Positions 25,856 to 34,613 of a stretch of DNA of 64,000 nt are shown here, piece after piece. Source of the stretch: Pseudomonas pisciculturae (GTDB lineage: Bacteria > Pseudomonadota > Gammaproteobacteria > Pseudomonadales > Pseudomonadaceae); NCBI RefSeq assembly GCF_015461805.1, contig NZ_JACVZE010000010.1:210121-274120 (forward strand), written 5' to 3'. The number at the start of each line of letters is the position of its first letter. Position 1 is the stretch's first letter. The notes under the pieces were generated by a model that did not search any database, was not told where the DNA came from, and was given only the letters and a program-made list of their open reading frames with translations. Both the position numbers and the translations under genes were made by a program.

Positions 25856-26983
25856 TTAGAGATTGCGTGAGATGACCATGCGCTGGATATCGCTGGTGCC
25901 TTCATAAATCTGGCAGACCCGCACGTCGCGGTAGATCCGCTCCAGCGGGAAGTCGCTCAGGTAACCGTAACCGCCCAGGGTTTGCAAGGCAGCGGAACAG
26001 ACTTTTTCGGCCATTTCCGAAGCAAACAGCTTGGCCATGGACGCCTCGACCAGTGCCGGCTTGCCACTGTCGCGCAGCGCGGCGGCGTAATGCACCATCT
26101 GCCGGGCGACGGCGATTTGCGTGGCCATGTCGGCCAAGCGAAAGGCCACAGCCTGGTGCTCAATGATGGCCTTGCCGAAGCTTTCGCGCTCTCGGGCATA
26201 GTCGCGGGCGGCTTCAAAGGCGGCGCGGGCCATGCCCACCGCTTGCGAAGCAATGCCTACGCGACCACCTTCGAGGTTGGCCAGGGCGATGCGGTAGCCT
26301 TCGCCCTCCTCGCCCAAGCGGTTGGCTACCGGCACCTTCACATCCTCAAACAGGATCTGGCAGGTGTCGGACGCGTGCTGACCGAGTTTGTCTTCAACTC
26401 GCGCCACGCTGTAGCCCGGCGAGTCGGTGGGCACGATAAATGCGCTGATGCCGCGCTTGCCCGCTGCGGGGTCGGTCACCGCAAACACGATCACCACCCC
26501 GGCGTTTTGCCCGGAAGTAATGAACTGTTTGCAGCCGTTGAGCACGTAATGATCGCCTTCGAGGCGTGCGCGGCTTTTCAGGCTGCTGGCATCGGAGCCC
26601 GCCTGTGGCTCGGTCAATGCAAAGGCGCCGAGCATAGCGCCGCTGGCCAAAGGTTTGAGGAAGCGCTCTTTCTGCTCGTCATTGCCAAACTTGAGTATCG
26701 GCACGCACCCCACCGAGTTGTGTACGCTCATGATGGTGGAGCAGGCGCCGTCGCCAGCAGCGATTTCTTCCAGGGCCATGGCGTAGGCCAGGTACCCCGT
26801 ATCGCAACCGCCCCACTGTTCCGGCACCAGCATGCCGAAAAAGCCCAGCTCGGCCATTTCGCCGATGGCCTCTTTGGGAAAGCGGTGCTCGCGGTCCCAT
26901 TCGGCGGCGAAAGGTTTGAGACGCTCCTGGGCAAACTGCCGGGCCGCGTCGCTGATTTGCAATTGTTCGTCATTGGGCAGCAT
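25856..26983 (-). CDS. Acyl-CoA dehydrogenase (2-methylbutyryl/short-chain type)
   Basis: 375 residues. Motifs: AFALTEPQAGSDASSL, GRVGIASQAVGMARAAFE, LGGYGYLSDFPLERIYRD, and catalytic Glu in IYEGTSDIQRMVISR. Clearly paralogous to the enzyme at 23628 in the facing operon but not a recent duplicate. Operon partners (hydratase, SDR of the HSD10 type, thiolase) complete the isoleucine route to acetyl-CoA and propionyl-CoA, so 2-methylbutyryl-CoA is the proposed substrate. Start ATG 26983, 12 bp after the thiolase stop. Confidence 0.9.
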   Translation of the reverse strand: MLPNDEQLQISDAARQFAQERLKPFAAEWDREHRFPKEAIGEMAELGFFGMLVPEQWGGCDTGYLAYAMALEEIAAGDGACSTIMSVHNSVGCVPILKFGNDEQKERFLKPLASGAMLGAFALTEPQAGSDASSLKSRARLEGDHYVLNGCKQFITSGQNAGVVIVFAVTDPAAGKRGISAFIVPTDSPGYSVARVEDKLGQHASDTCQILFEDVKVPVANRLGEEGEGYRIALANLEGGRVGIASQAVGMARAAFEAARDYARERESFGKAIIEHQAVAFRLADMATQIAVARQMVHYAAALRDSGKPALVEASMAKLFASEMAEKVCSAALQTLGGYGYLSDFPLERIYRDVRVCQIYEGTSDIQRMVISRNL

Positions 26984-26995
26984 GGTGATTGGTCC

Positions 26996-28180
26996 TTAGT
27001 ACAGGCATTCGACGGCCATGGCCGTGGCTTCACCACCGCCGATGCAAATCGCAGCGACACCACGCTTAAGGCCGTTTTGGCGCAGGGCCGAGAGCAGGGT
27101 CACGAGGATACGCGCACCCGAGGCGCCAATCGGATGGCCCAGGGCGCAGGCGCCGCCGTGGATATTGACCTTGGCGTGGGGGATTTCGAGTTTGCTCATG
27201 GTGACCAGGCTGACCACGGCGAAGGCTTCGTTGATCTCAAACAAGTCGACCTCGTCAAGCGTCCAGCCGGTCTTGGTCATCAGCTTGCGAATCGCACCGA
27301 CCGGCGCCACCGGGAACAACCCCGGCTCGTCGGCAAACGCCGCGTGCCCATGGATCACCGCCAACGGTTTGAGACCGCGCTTGAGCGCTTCGGACTGGCG
27401 CATCAGCAGCAGCGCCGCCGCACCGTCGGAGATAGAACTGGAATTGGCCGCCGTCACCGTACCGCCTTCGCGGAACGCGGGTTTCAAGCTGCTGATCTTC
27501 TCAGGCTTGGCCTTGGGTGGCTGCTCGTCGTGCTCGATGGTCTTCTGCTCTTTACCCACGGTGACGTGCACCGGGACGATCTCGGCCGCGAAGCTACCAT
27601 GGGCAATGGCTTCCTGCGCGCGGGTCAATGAGGCGATGGCGAAGGCGTCCTGTGCTTCGCGGGAAAAACCGTTGTACTGGGCGCAGTCCTCGGCAAAAGT
27701 GCCCATCAGGCGGCCTTTGTCGTAGGCGTCTTCAAGGCCGTCGAGGAACATATGGTCCAGCACGCGGCCGTGGCCCATGCGATAGCCGCTGCGGGCACGG
27801 TCGAGCAGGTAAGGGGCGTTGGACATGCTTTCCATGCCGCCAGCAATAACGACATCGACGCTGCCGGCCAACAGTGAATCATGGGCCAGGATCGCGGCCT
27901 CCATGCCTGAACCGCACATCTTGTTGAGGGTGGTGCAACGGGTCGACTTGTCCAGCCCTGCACCCAGCGCAGCCTGGCGTGCCGGTGCCTGGCCGAGGCC
28001 GGCGGGCAGTACGCAGCCGAACAGCACTTCATCCACAGCGTCGGTGGCGATACCAGCACGTTCGACAGCGGCACGAATCGCGGCAGAACCCAGCTGGGGT
28101 GCAGTCAGGCCCTTGAGGTCGCCCTGGAAACCGCCCATGGGGGTGCGCACGGCGCTGACAATTACGATGGGATCAGTCAT
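26996..28180 (-). CDS. Acetyl-CoA acetyltransferase (thiolase)
   Basis: 394 residues from ATG 28180 (MTDPIVIVSAVRTP); 13 extra codons upstream are not needed. The acyl-accepting Cys is in LNKMCGSGMEA near residue 90. The second site is NIHGGACALGHPIGASGARI (His) with a Cys in CIGGGEATA near the end. In this operon it would cleave 2-methylacetoacetyl-CoA to acetyl-CoA and propionyl-CoA. The C-terminal motif CIGGGEA differs from the common CIGGGMG. Confidence 0.93.
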   Translation of the reverse strand: MTDPIVIVSAVRTPMGGFQGDLKGLTAPQLGSAAIRAAVERAGIATDAVDEVLFGCVLPAGLGQAPARQAALGAGLDKSTRCTTLNKMCGSGMEAAILAHDSLLAGSVDVVIAGGMESMSNAPYLLDRARSGYRMGHGRVLDHMFLDGLEDAYDKGRLMGTFAEDCAQYNGFSREAQDAFAIASLTRAQEAIAHGSFAAEIVPVHVTVGKEQKTIEHDEQPPKAKPEKISSLKPAFREGGTVTAANSSSISDGAAALLLMRQSEALKRGLKPLAVIHGHAAFADEPGLFPVAPVGAIRKLMTKTGWTLDEVDLFEINEAFAVVSLVTMSKLEIPHAKVNIHGGACALGHPIGASGARILVTLLSALRQNGLKRGVAAICIGGGEATAMAVECLY

Positions 28181-28193
28181 CTCAAAAAACTCC

Positions 28194-28961
28194 TTACTTG
28201 GCCGCCATGCGCAAGGCACCGTCGAGACGGATCACCTCGCCATTGAGCATGCTGTTTTCAATGATGTGCCGCACCAGTGCAGCGTATTCAGCGGGTTTAC
28301 CCAGGCGCGGCGGGAATGGCACGCCGGCGGCCAAGGAGTCGCGAACTTCAGGGGTCATGCCTGCCATCATCGGGGTTTCGAAAATGCCGGGGGCGATGGT
28401 CATGACGCGGATGCCAAAGCGCGCCAATTCGCGAGCGGCTGGCAAGGTGAGGCTGGCAATAGCGCCCTTGGACGCCGAATACGCCGCCTGGCCGATCTGC
28501 CCGTCAAACGCGGCGACCGAGGCGGTGTTGATGATCACGCCGCGCTCGCCGTCGGCATTCGCCTCGGTCTCGGCAATGGCCGCAGCGGCCAGGCGCAACA
28601 GGTTGAAGCTGCCGATAAGGTTGACGTTGATCACTTGGGCAAAACTGGCCAGCGCGTGGGGGCCGTTCTTACCGAGGATCTTCTCGCCACGTACCACGCC
28701 TGCGCAGTTCACCAAACCGTGCAGCCCACCAAAGGCGGCGACCGTGGCGTGTACGGCAGCTTGGGCTGCGGCTTCCTGGCTGATATCGGCGACCGCACTG
28801 CGGGCGTTATCCCCCAACTGCTCGGCCTTGGCCGCCACAGCGTCTGCGTTCAGGTCGACCAGCATCACCTTGGCACCAGCCGCCACCAGCATTTCTGCGG
28901 TAGCGGCACCCAGGCCGGATGCGCCGCCGCTGACCAGGAACACCTTGTTTTCAATCTGCAT
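28194..28961 (-). CDS. SDR 3-hydroxyacyl-CoA dehydrogenase, HSD10-like
   Basis: 255 residues from ATG 28961 (MQIENKVFLVSGG). NAD site GGASGLGAATAEML, Asp in LVDLNAD selecting NAD, NCAGV, and the catalytic Tyr-x3-Lys in AAYSASKGA. HSD10/FadB2x enzymes oxidise 2-methyl-3-hydroxybutyryl-CoA, the isoleucine intermediate between hydratase and thiolase. The insert between the NAG motif and the active site (VRGEKILGKNGPHALASF) is typical of this subgroup. First gene of the leftward operon, divergent from the bestrophin-like gene. Confidence 0.9.
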   Translation of the reverse strand: MQIENKVFLVSGGASGLGAATAEMLVAAGAKVMLVDLNADAVAAKAEQLGDNARSAVADISQEAAAQAAVHATVAAFGGLHGLVNCAGVVRGEKILGKNGPHALASFAQVINVNLIGSFNLLRLAAAAIAETEANADGERGVIINTASVAAFDGQIGQAAYSASKGAIASLTLPAARELARFGIRVMTIAPGIFETPMMAGMTPEVRDSLAAGVPFPPRLGKPAEYAALVRHIIENSMLNGEVIRLDGALRMAAK

Positions 28962-29047
28962 TTTTATTTTCCTTGGGCTATCAGAATGGTCCAGATAGTC
29001 GCCCCGACGCGCGCGTGCAGCAATGGTCAAAGCCATCAATATGACTG

Positions 29048-29062
29048 ACTGGTTTGGCCAGT
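29048..29062. promoter_or_regulatory. Possible operator in the divergent SDR/bestrophin gap
   Basis: ACTGG-TTTGG-CCAGT forms a 15-bp palindrome 87 bp upstream of the SDR start and 100 bp before the bestrophin-like start. It could bind a TetR-type repressor of the acyl-CoA operon. Weak evidence; no regulator gene is adjacent. Confidence 0.25.
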
Positions 29063-29162
29063 GATCGACCGCGCCGATCAACCGGTCGGCCCAAGCGATT
29101 GGACGCCCCGCCTACCAGCTTCTAACCTGATGGCCTGCGCCACCAAAGAAGTCCTCCCGCTG

Positions 29163-30056
29163 ATGATCGTGCGTCCAAAGCCCAACTTGCTGGGTATCCT
29201 GTTTTCCCTCAAGGGCTCGATTGCCAAGCGCATCGCCTTGCGCAGCCTGATGGTCACGCTACTGGCCTCGGTGATTGTGCTGGTAGAAACCCTGCACCCC
29301 GCCTACTTCTCCAAGGTCAATGCCACGCCGTTCACACTGCTGGGCCTGTCGTTGTCGATCTTCATGAGTTTTCGCAACAACGCCTGCTATGACCGTTGGT
29401 GGGAAGGCCGCAAGCAATTGGGCCAGATGATTATCGATATGCGCTCGCTGGCCCGCGAAACCCAGGTGCTTGGCGACTGCGCGGAGCGCGCAGGCCTGCT
29501 GCGCGGGTTGTGCGGGTTTGCCCATGGCTTGATTGCAAGATTGCGCTTTGAAGATGAGGCCCGGGCTATCAAGCCCTGGATCGGCATAGAGGCGGGCCAC
29601 CCAAACCTCCCCGATAACGTGCTGCAAAAACTCGGGGCGCGGTTTTCAGTATTGGCCGAGCAGGGTGTGATCAGCGAATGGCGCTACACCCAGTGGGAAG
29701 CGCGTTTGGTCAGCCTCAGCCAGGTGCAGGCTTCGTGCGAGCGCATCAAAAGCATGCCGCTGCCCTTCCCTTACACCCTGCTGCTGCACCGCACCATTTA
29801 CCTGTTCTGCATCCTGTTGCCGTTTGCCATGGCTGAGCCGTTGGGTTGGCTCACGCCGGTGTTCACCGCCATCGTCAGCTACACGTTTTTTGGCCTGGAT
29901 GAGATTGGCGATGACCTCGAAGACCCGTTCGGCTTCGACGAGAATGACCTGCCGTGCAATGCCATCGTGCGCACCCTGGAGCGCGAGATGCTCGCCGCCC
30001 TCGGTGAAACCGAGCTGCCGCCAGCCCTTGAGCCGGCTGATTACGTGCTCACCTGA
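29163..30056 (+). CDS. Bestrophin-like anion channel family protein (YneE/UPF0187)
   Basis: 297 residues from ATG 29163; the choice follows the family N-terminus MIVRP, as in E. coli YneE. Membrane helices are near residues 30-50, 55-72, 205-225 and 230-250. The conserved segment SFRNNACYDRWWEGRKQLG follows helix 2, and GLDEIGDDLEDPFGFDENDL lies in the cytosolic C-terminal part, corresponding to the acidic cluster of bestrophins. These form pentameric chloride or cation channels in the inner membrane. No operon partner; the TPR gene follows after 65 bp. Confidence 0.88.
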   Translation: MIVRPKPNLLGILFSLKGSIAKRIALRSLMVTLLASVIVLVETLHPAYFSKVNATPFTLLGLSLSIFMSFRNNACYDRWWEGRKQLGQMIIDMRSLARETQVLGDCAERAGLLRGLCGFAHGLIARLRFEDEARAIKPWIGIEAGHPNLPDNVLQKLGARFSVLAEQGVISEWRYTQWEARLVSLSQVQASCERIKSMPLPFPYTLLLHRTIYLFCILLPFAMAEPLGWLTPVFTAIVSYTFFGLDEIGDDLEDPFGFDENDLPCNAIVRTLEREMLAALGETELPPALEPADYVLT

Positions 30057-30121
30057 TACGGGTTTGACACTCGCCGTGGTCTGGCCGAAGCTGGCGGCTT
30101 TGCGATAGCTCGGACGCCTGC

Positions 30122-31180
30122 ATGTCAAAGTCACGCCGTTACTCCATCATCGGCCTGTGCGCCCTGTTGTTTGTTGTCTTGCTCACTTGGTATTTCACCC
30201 GCACCACCCCGGTGAGCGTACCTGCCACGATTGCCCACGGTTATTCAAAAGCCCTGAAACAAGCGCGCAATGGCGAGCCCGGCGCGGCGCGGGTGCTGTA
30301 TCAGCAATTGGCCCGGCCGGACCTCTCTCCTGAACGCCGCGCCGCACTGCACGCCGAGCTGCCCAACTACCCCAGCCCACAGGCGTTGAAACTGGCAGAC
30401 AAAGACTTGGTCAGCGACTCCCCGCTGGTGCGCGAAGCCGCGATCCACAGCATCGTCGGCCTGGTGCCCTCCGGCCAGCGAACGCTATTGCTGGGCCCGG
30501 CATTGGACGACCCCGAACAAAGCGTGCGTTTCACCGCCGCCAATGCCTTGCTGGGGCTCTCACCCGACACCCTGGGTTTGTATTTCGGGCCCTTGCAGCA
30601 AGTGCTCGATGAATTCGTGAAGCAACTCAAGGCGCAGCCCGAAACCGCCGAAAACTGGATTCAGCGGGCGCAGTTGTATATCCACAGCGCTTTGCTCCCG
30701 GATGCGCAGAATGCCCTGGAGCAAGCCATGCGCCTTGAGCCCGACAACCTGCAGGCCGTGGTCGCCCAGATCGAGTTGCTCGACAAGCAAGGCAAGTCCG
30801 AAGAGTCCCGTCAACTATTGGCCCGCCAGTTGGCTGCCCACCCCGAGTCGGCTTACCTGCAACACGCGCTGGGCATGTGGTTGCTGCACCATGGCGAGCG
30901 GCCGTATGCGCTGCTGGGCCTTTCAAAAGCGGTAGAGCTTGAATCGGACAATCAGGATTACCGCTACGACCTGGCCACGACCCTGCACGCCCAGCATGAG
31001 CTGGAGGCCGCCCAACGCCAGTTGGAAGAAATCATCCAGCGCCATCCGGCCAACCGCAAGGCGCGGGTGTTGCTGGTCAATTACTGGACAGAAAGCGGCC
31101 AGTTGCAGAATGTCCAGGTGCTGCTGGCGCAGCTTGAACAGCAGAATCCGGATGATCCCGCGTTGCAGCAAGGTCTTTGA
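30122..31180 (+). CDS. Membrane-anchored TPR protein
   Basis: 352 residues. One N-terminal membrane helix (about residues 8-25), then an extracytoplasmic helical region with HEAT-like pairs (SPLVREAAIHSIVGLVP, DPEQSVRFTAANALLGL). At least four tetratricopeptide repeats follow from about residue 175 (AENWIQRAQLYIHSALLPDA, QHALGMWLLHHGERPYALLG). It is likely a protein-interaction scaffold at the inner membrane. It precedes the KaiC gene by 124 bp but the gap holds promoter-like signals, so co-transcription is uncertain. No enzymatic motif. Confidence 0.8.
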   Translation: MSKSRRYSIIGLCALLFVVLLTWYFTRTTPVSVPATIAHGYSKALKQARNGEPGAARVLYQQLARPDLSPERRAALHAELPNYPSPQALKLADKDLVSDSPLVREAAIHSIVGLVPSGQRTLLLGPALDDPEQSVRFTAANALLGLSPDTLGLYFGPLQQVLDEFVKQLKAQPETAENWIQRAQLYIHSALLPDAQNALEQAMRLEPDNLQAVVAQIELLDKQGKSEESRQLLARQLAAHPESAYLQHALGMWLLHHGERPYALLGLSKAVELESDNQDYRYDLATTLHAQHELEAAQRQLEEIIQRHPANRKARVLLVNYWTESGQLQNVQVLLAQLEQQNPDDPALQQGL

Positions 31181-31194
31181 AAACTACAGAGGCC

Positions 31195-31244
31195 TTGTAC
31201 AAATTTTACAAACTGTGGAACGGCTACGTGCCACTAAGGTCAAG
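31195..31244 (+). promoter_or_regulatory. Candidate promoter/regulatory motif before kaiC
   Basis: TTGTACAAATTTTACA (31195-31210) is followed by GAACGG (31218-31223) and, after 16 bp, TCAAG (31240-31244). The latter pair resembles an AlgU/RpoE-type ECF promoter (GAACTT-16-TCTGA) at reduced match. The TTGTACA block recurs at 41262 in the same signalling island. Which factor acts is inference. Confidence 0.35.
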
Positions 31245-31259
31245 TGATTAAGGCGCGCC

Positions 31260-31278
31260 AGAGGTGGTGCGCACCTCT
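31260..31278 (+). other. Leader hairpin before kaiC
   Basis: AGAGGTG-GTGCG-CACCTCT, a perfect 7-bp stem with a 5-base loop, ends 15 bases before the GAGGG ribosome site of kaiC. There is no T run, so it is not a classic terminator; it may affect translation. Confidence 0.4.
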
Positions 31279-31304
31279 ATTTGTACGTGACCTGAGGGTA
31301 CTCC

Positions 31305-32804
31305 TTGACTACATCCAATGCGCAGTTCAGTGAAAAGGCCGCTACCGGCATCGAAGGTCTGGATGACATTCTTTCCGGCGGCCTGTCGCGCAGCCACCTG
31401 TTCCTGCTGGAAGGTGAGCCGGGCACTGGTAAAACGACCGTTGCGCTGCACTTCCTGCAGGCCGGCGCCAAGAATGGTGAGCGATCGCTCTACATCACCC
31501 TGTCGGAAACCGAGCGCGAATTGCGCCAGGGCGCGAAGTCTCATGGGTGGGACCTGGACGACAATATCCATATTTTCGAACTGACGCCGCCAGAAAGCCT
31601 GCTCAACGCTGAGCACCAGCAAAGCCTGCTGTACTCCTCTGACCTGGAGTTGGGCGAAGCTACGCGGCAGATCTTCGAAGTCGTCGAACGGGTCAAGCCT
31701 ACGCGCGTCGTGCTGGACAGCCTTTCCGAGATTCGCCTGCTGGCACAAAGCTCCCTGCGCTATCGCCGGCAGATTTTGGCGATCAAGCACTATTTCGTGC
31801 GTTACGACGCTACCGTGTTGCTGTTGGACGACCTGACCACCGAGTCCCTCGACAAGACGGTACACAGTGTGGCGCACGGCGTGATCCGGCTGGAGGAACT
31901 CACCCCCACCTACGGCGCCGAACGTCGGCGAGTGCGCGTCGTGAAGTATCGGGGCCAGAAATACCGGGGCGGCTTCCATGACTTCACCATCATGCAGGGT
32001 GGCGTGCAGGTGTTTCCGCGCCTTGTCGCCGCAGAACACCGTGGCGGCTACAACCGCCAGACACTGACCAGCGGCATCAAAGAGCTGGACTCTCTGCTCG
32101 GCGGAGGCATCGAGACCGGCTCCAGCACCCTGATCCTGGGGCCAGCCGGTACGGGCAAGTCGCTAATCTCGATGATCTTCGCTGCCTCCGCCGTGGCCCG
32201 AGGCGAAAAAGCGGCGCTGTTTATCTTTGACGAAGAGCTGGGGCTGTTGTTCGAGCGTATGAAGAACATGGGCATAGACCTGGAGGCCCTGCAGGCTACG
32301 GGCAATCTGCTCATCGAACAGGTGGACGCTGCCGAGCTGTCGCCTGGAGAGTTCTCCCACCGTGTGCGACGCTGTGTGGATGAGCGCGGGATCAAAACCG
32401 TGGTGATCGACAGCATCAACGGCTATACGGCCGCCATGCCGGAAGAGAACGCGCTCATCCTGCATATGCACGAGTTGCTGCTTTACCTCAATCGCCGTGG
32501 CGCGGCGACCTTTATGACCGTCGCCCAGCATGGGTTGGTGGGCGATATGCAGGCGCCGGTAGACATCACCTATCTGGCCGACACCGTCATTCTGCTGCGC
32601 TACTTCGAGGCCGTCGGTGAAGTCCGTCGCGCGATTTCGATCATCAAGAAACGCACCGGCTCCCACGAGTCGACAATCCGCGAATACCGCATCGGCAGCC
32701 GCGGCATGACGGTGGGTGAGCCATTGAACAACTTCCAGGGTGTACTACGCGGCATTCCTACGTACATGGGCGCGGGCTCCCCCCTGCTCAAGGATCAAGG
32801 CTAG
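31305..32804 (+). CDS. KaiC-like double-domain RecA-type ATPase
   Basis: 499 residues; TTG start with GAGGG six bases upstream. Two RecA/KaiC domains: domain 1 with Walker A GEPGTGKTT (about 37-45), catalytic Glu in TLSETERE and Walker B VVLDSLSEI; domain 2 with Walker A GPAGTGKSL (about 276-284), FIFDEELG and Walker B VVIDSINGY. In cyanobacterial KaiC the second domain autophosphorylates at adjacent Ser431/Thr432; the aligned pair here appears to be Thr422-Tyr423 (DITYLADT), so phosphorylation may differ. No kaiA or kaiB lies in the window. Its stop shares a base with the GTG of the hybrid kinase, so both form one operon, as in other bacterial KaiC-kinase pairs. Confidence 0.92.
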   Translation: MTTSNAQFSEKAATGIEGLDDILSGGLSRSHLFLLEGEPGTGKTTVALHFLQAGAKNGERSLYITLSETERELRQGAKSHGWDLDDNIHIFELTPPESLLNAEHQQSLLYSSDLELGEATRQIFEVVERVKPTRVVLDSLSEIRLLAQSSLRYRRQILAIKHYFVRYDATVLLLDDLTTESLDKTVHSVAHGVIRLEELTPTYGAERRRVRVVKYRGQKYRGGFHDFTIMQGGVQVFPRLVAAEHRGGYNRQTLTSGIKELDSLLGGGIETGSSTLILGPAGTGKSLISMIFAASAVARGEKAALFIFDEELGLLFERMKNMGIDLEALQATGNLLIEQVDAAELSPGEFSHRVRRCVDERGIKTVVIDSINGYTAAMPEENALILHMHELLLYLNRRGAATFMTVAQHGLVGDMQAPVDITYLADTVILLRYFEAVGEVRRAISIIKKRTGSHESTIREYRIGSRGMTVGEPLNNFQGVLRGIPTYMGAGSPLLKDQG

Positions 32805-34474
32805 TGGCGGACCTTTCTCCCGTATCCGAACGTGCCATTATCCTCGCGCCCCTGGGGCGCGACGGGGCACTGGCATTAATGATGCTCAACGAGGCGGGTT
32901 TCAGTGGCACCGTCACCACCGACTTGAACGCACTCTGTGAGGCGCTGGTACACGGCAGCGGTGTGCTTATCATTGCTGCTGAAGCCCTGCGCGGCGTTGA
33001 CCTGGAGCCGTTGCTTGAGTACTTGCATCAGCAGCCGGCCTGGTCAGACCTGCCCATTGTTTTGATGACCCACCACGGCGGCAGCGGTCAAATCGGCTCC
33101 AGTCAATTCAGCGGGTTACTGGGCAACGTCACCTTCCTGGAGCGGCCCTTCCACCCGGTGACGTTGATCAGCCTGGTGAGCACCGCCCTGCGTGGCCGTC
33201 GCCGGCAATACGAAGCCCGCGACCGCTTGATCGACCTGAGCGAAAGTGAGTTGCGCCTGCAACGCACGCTGGAAACCCTCGAACAACAGGTAGAAGAACG
33301 CACCGCCCAATTGCGTCATAACGAAGAAGCCTTGCGTCAGTCACAAAAAATGGAAGCCGTTGGCCAATTGACCGGTGGCATCGCCCATGACTTCAACAAC
33401 ATGCTCACCGGCATCATCGGGAGCCTGGAGCTGCTGCGAAGGCGTGTGTCCCGTGGCAAGCTCGACGACCTGGACAGTTTGATCGATCTGGGCGTCACCT
33501 CAGCCAACCGTGCCGCTGGCCTCACCCATCGCCTGCTGGCGTTTTCCCGCCGGCAATCGCTGGATTCAAAACCGGTGGAGATCAACCAACTGGTGGCTTC
33601 CATGGGCGAGTTGCTGCAGCGCAGCATCAATGAAAGCATCACGCTCGACATGCGCTTAACCGACGAGCTATGGACGGCCGAAGCCGACCCCAATCAACTG
33701 GAAAGCGCCCTGCTCAACCTGGTCATCAATGCACGCGATGCCATGCCCAATGGCGGGAGCTTGCGGGTGGAGACCACCAATCGCCATCTGGACAGCGTAT
33801 TTACAGCGGCCTACGGCACCCTTAAGCCTGGCGATTACGTCGAGCTGAGCGTCAGCGACACCGGTTGCGGCATACCTGAAGGCTTGATGAGCCGGGTATT
33901 CGATCCCTTCTTCACCACCAAACCGATTGGCCAGGGCACCGGCCTAGGGCTGTCGATGATCTATGGCTTTGCGCGCCAGTCTCATGGGCACGTGACGATT
34001 CATAGTGAAGTAGACAAGGGCACTACGGTGAGCCTGTTTCTGCCCCGCTATATCGGTGAAATCGTCGCGGATGTGGCGGCAGACCCGGCAATGCTGCCCT
34101 TCGCCCAGGCCGGCGAAACGGTGCTGATCGTCGAAGACGACCCAGCGGTGCGCGTGTTGGTCAGCGCGGTGCTCAAGGAACTGGGATACGGCTTTGTCGA
34201 GGCCGCAGACGCCAACACGGCATTGCCGATCATCGAATCCGACCAGCGTATTGACTTGATGATCAGTGACGTTGGCCTGCCTGGCATGAACGGCCGGCAG
34301 TTGGCGGAAATCGGCCGACAGGTTCGCCCCAACCTCAAGGTGTTGTTTATTACGGGGTATGCCGAACATGCAGCGGTGCGGGGCGGGTTCCTGGACCCCG
34401 GGATGCAGCTGATCACCAAGCCCTTCACCTTCGACCTGTTGACGGCCAAAGTGCGCGAGATGATCCGCGTGTAG
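32804..34474 (+). CDS. Hybrid sensor histidine kinase with C-terminal receiver
   Basis: 556 residues, GTG start overlapping the kaiC stop (TAGTG). The first 130 residues look like a receiver fold lacking the phospho-Asp (GVLIIAAEAL where DxxL is expected), that is, a pseudo-receiver. A coiled coil (145-180) leads to the H-box GGIAHDFNNMLTGIIG, then HATPase_c with NLVINARDAM, DTGCGIP and GTGLGLSM. A true receiver follows, with Asp in LMISDVGLPGMNG. No membrane segment, so it is cytosolic and probably senses KaiC or another protein. The stop codon lies inside the first base of a REP-type inverted repeat. Confidence 0.92.
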   Translation: MADLSPVSERAIILAPLGRDGALALMMLNEAGFSGTVTTDLNALCEALVHGSGVLIIAAEALRGVDLEPLLEYLHQQPAWSDLPIVLMTHHGGSGQIGSSQFSGLLGNVTFLERPFHPVTLISLVSTALRGRRRQYEARDRLIDLSESELRLQRTLETLEQQVEERTAQLRHNEEALRQSQKMEAVGQLTGGIAHDFNNMLTGIIGSLELLRRRVSRGKLDDLDSLIDLGVTSANRAAGLTHRLLAFSRRQSLDSKPVEINQLVASMGELLQRSINESITLDMRLTDELWTAEADPNQLESALLNLVINARDAMPNGGSLRVETTNRHLDSVFTAAYGTLKPGDYVELSVSDTGCGIPEGLMSRVFDPFFTTKPIGQGTGLGLSMIYGFARQSHGHVTIHSEVDKGTTVSLFLPRYIGEIVADVAADPAMLPFAQAGETVLIVEDDPAVRVLVSAVLKELGYGFVEAADANTALPIIESDQRIDLMISDVGLPGMNGRQLAEIGRQVRPNLKVLFITGYAEHAAVRGGFLDPGMQLITKPFTFDLLTAKVREMIRV

Positions 34475-34602
34475 TGAGCGGGCTTGCCCCGCGCTGGGCT
34501 GCGAAGCGGCCCTAATCGGGCCAACGAACTCCTTCAGGTAGAACCTGATTGCCTGGTTTTGGGGCCGCTTCGCAGCCCAGCGCGGGGCAAGCCCGCTCAC
34601 TA
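34472..34602. repeat. REP pair with 41-bp perfect arms
   Basis: The arm 34472-34512 (TAGTGAGCGGGCTTGCCCCG...) is repeated in perfect inverse complement at 34562-34602, separated by 49 bp. It fills the gap between two convergent genes. The left arm contains the TAG stop codon of the hybrid kinase. Same REP subtype as at 59330. Confidence 0.88.
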
Positions 34603-34613
34603 CAGGAGGCAGG

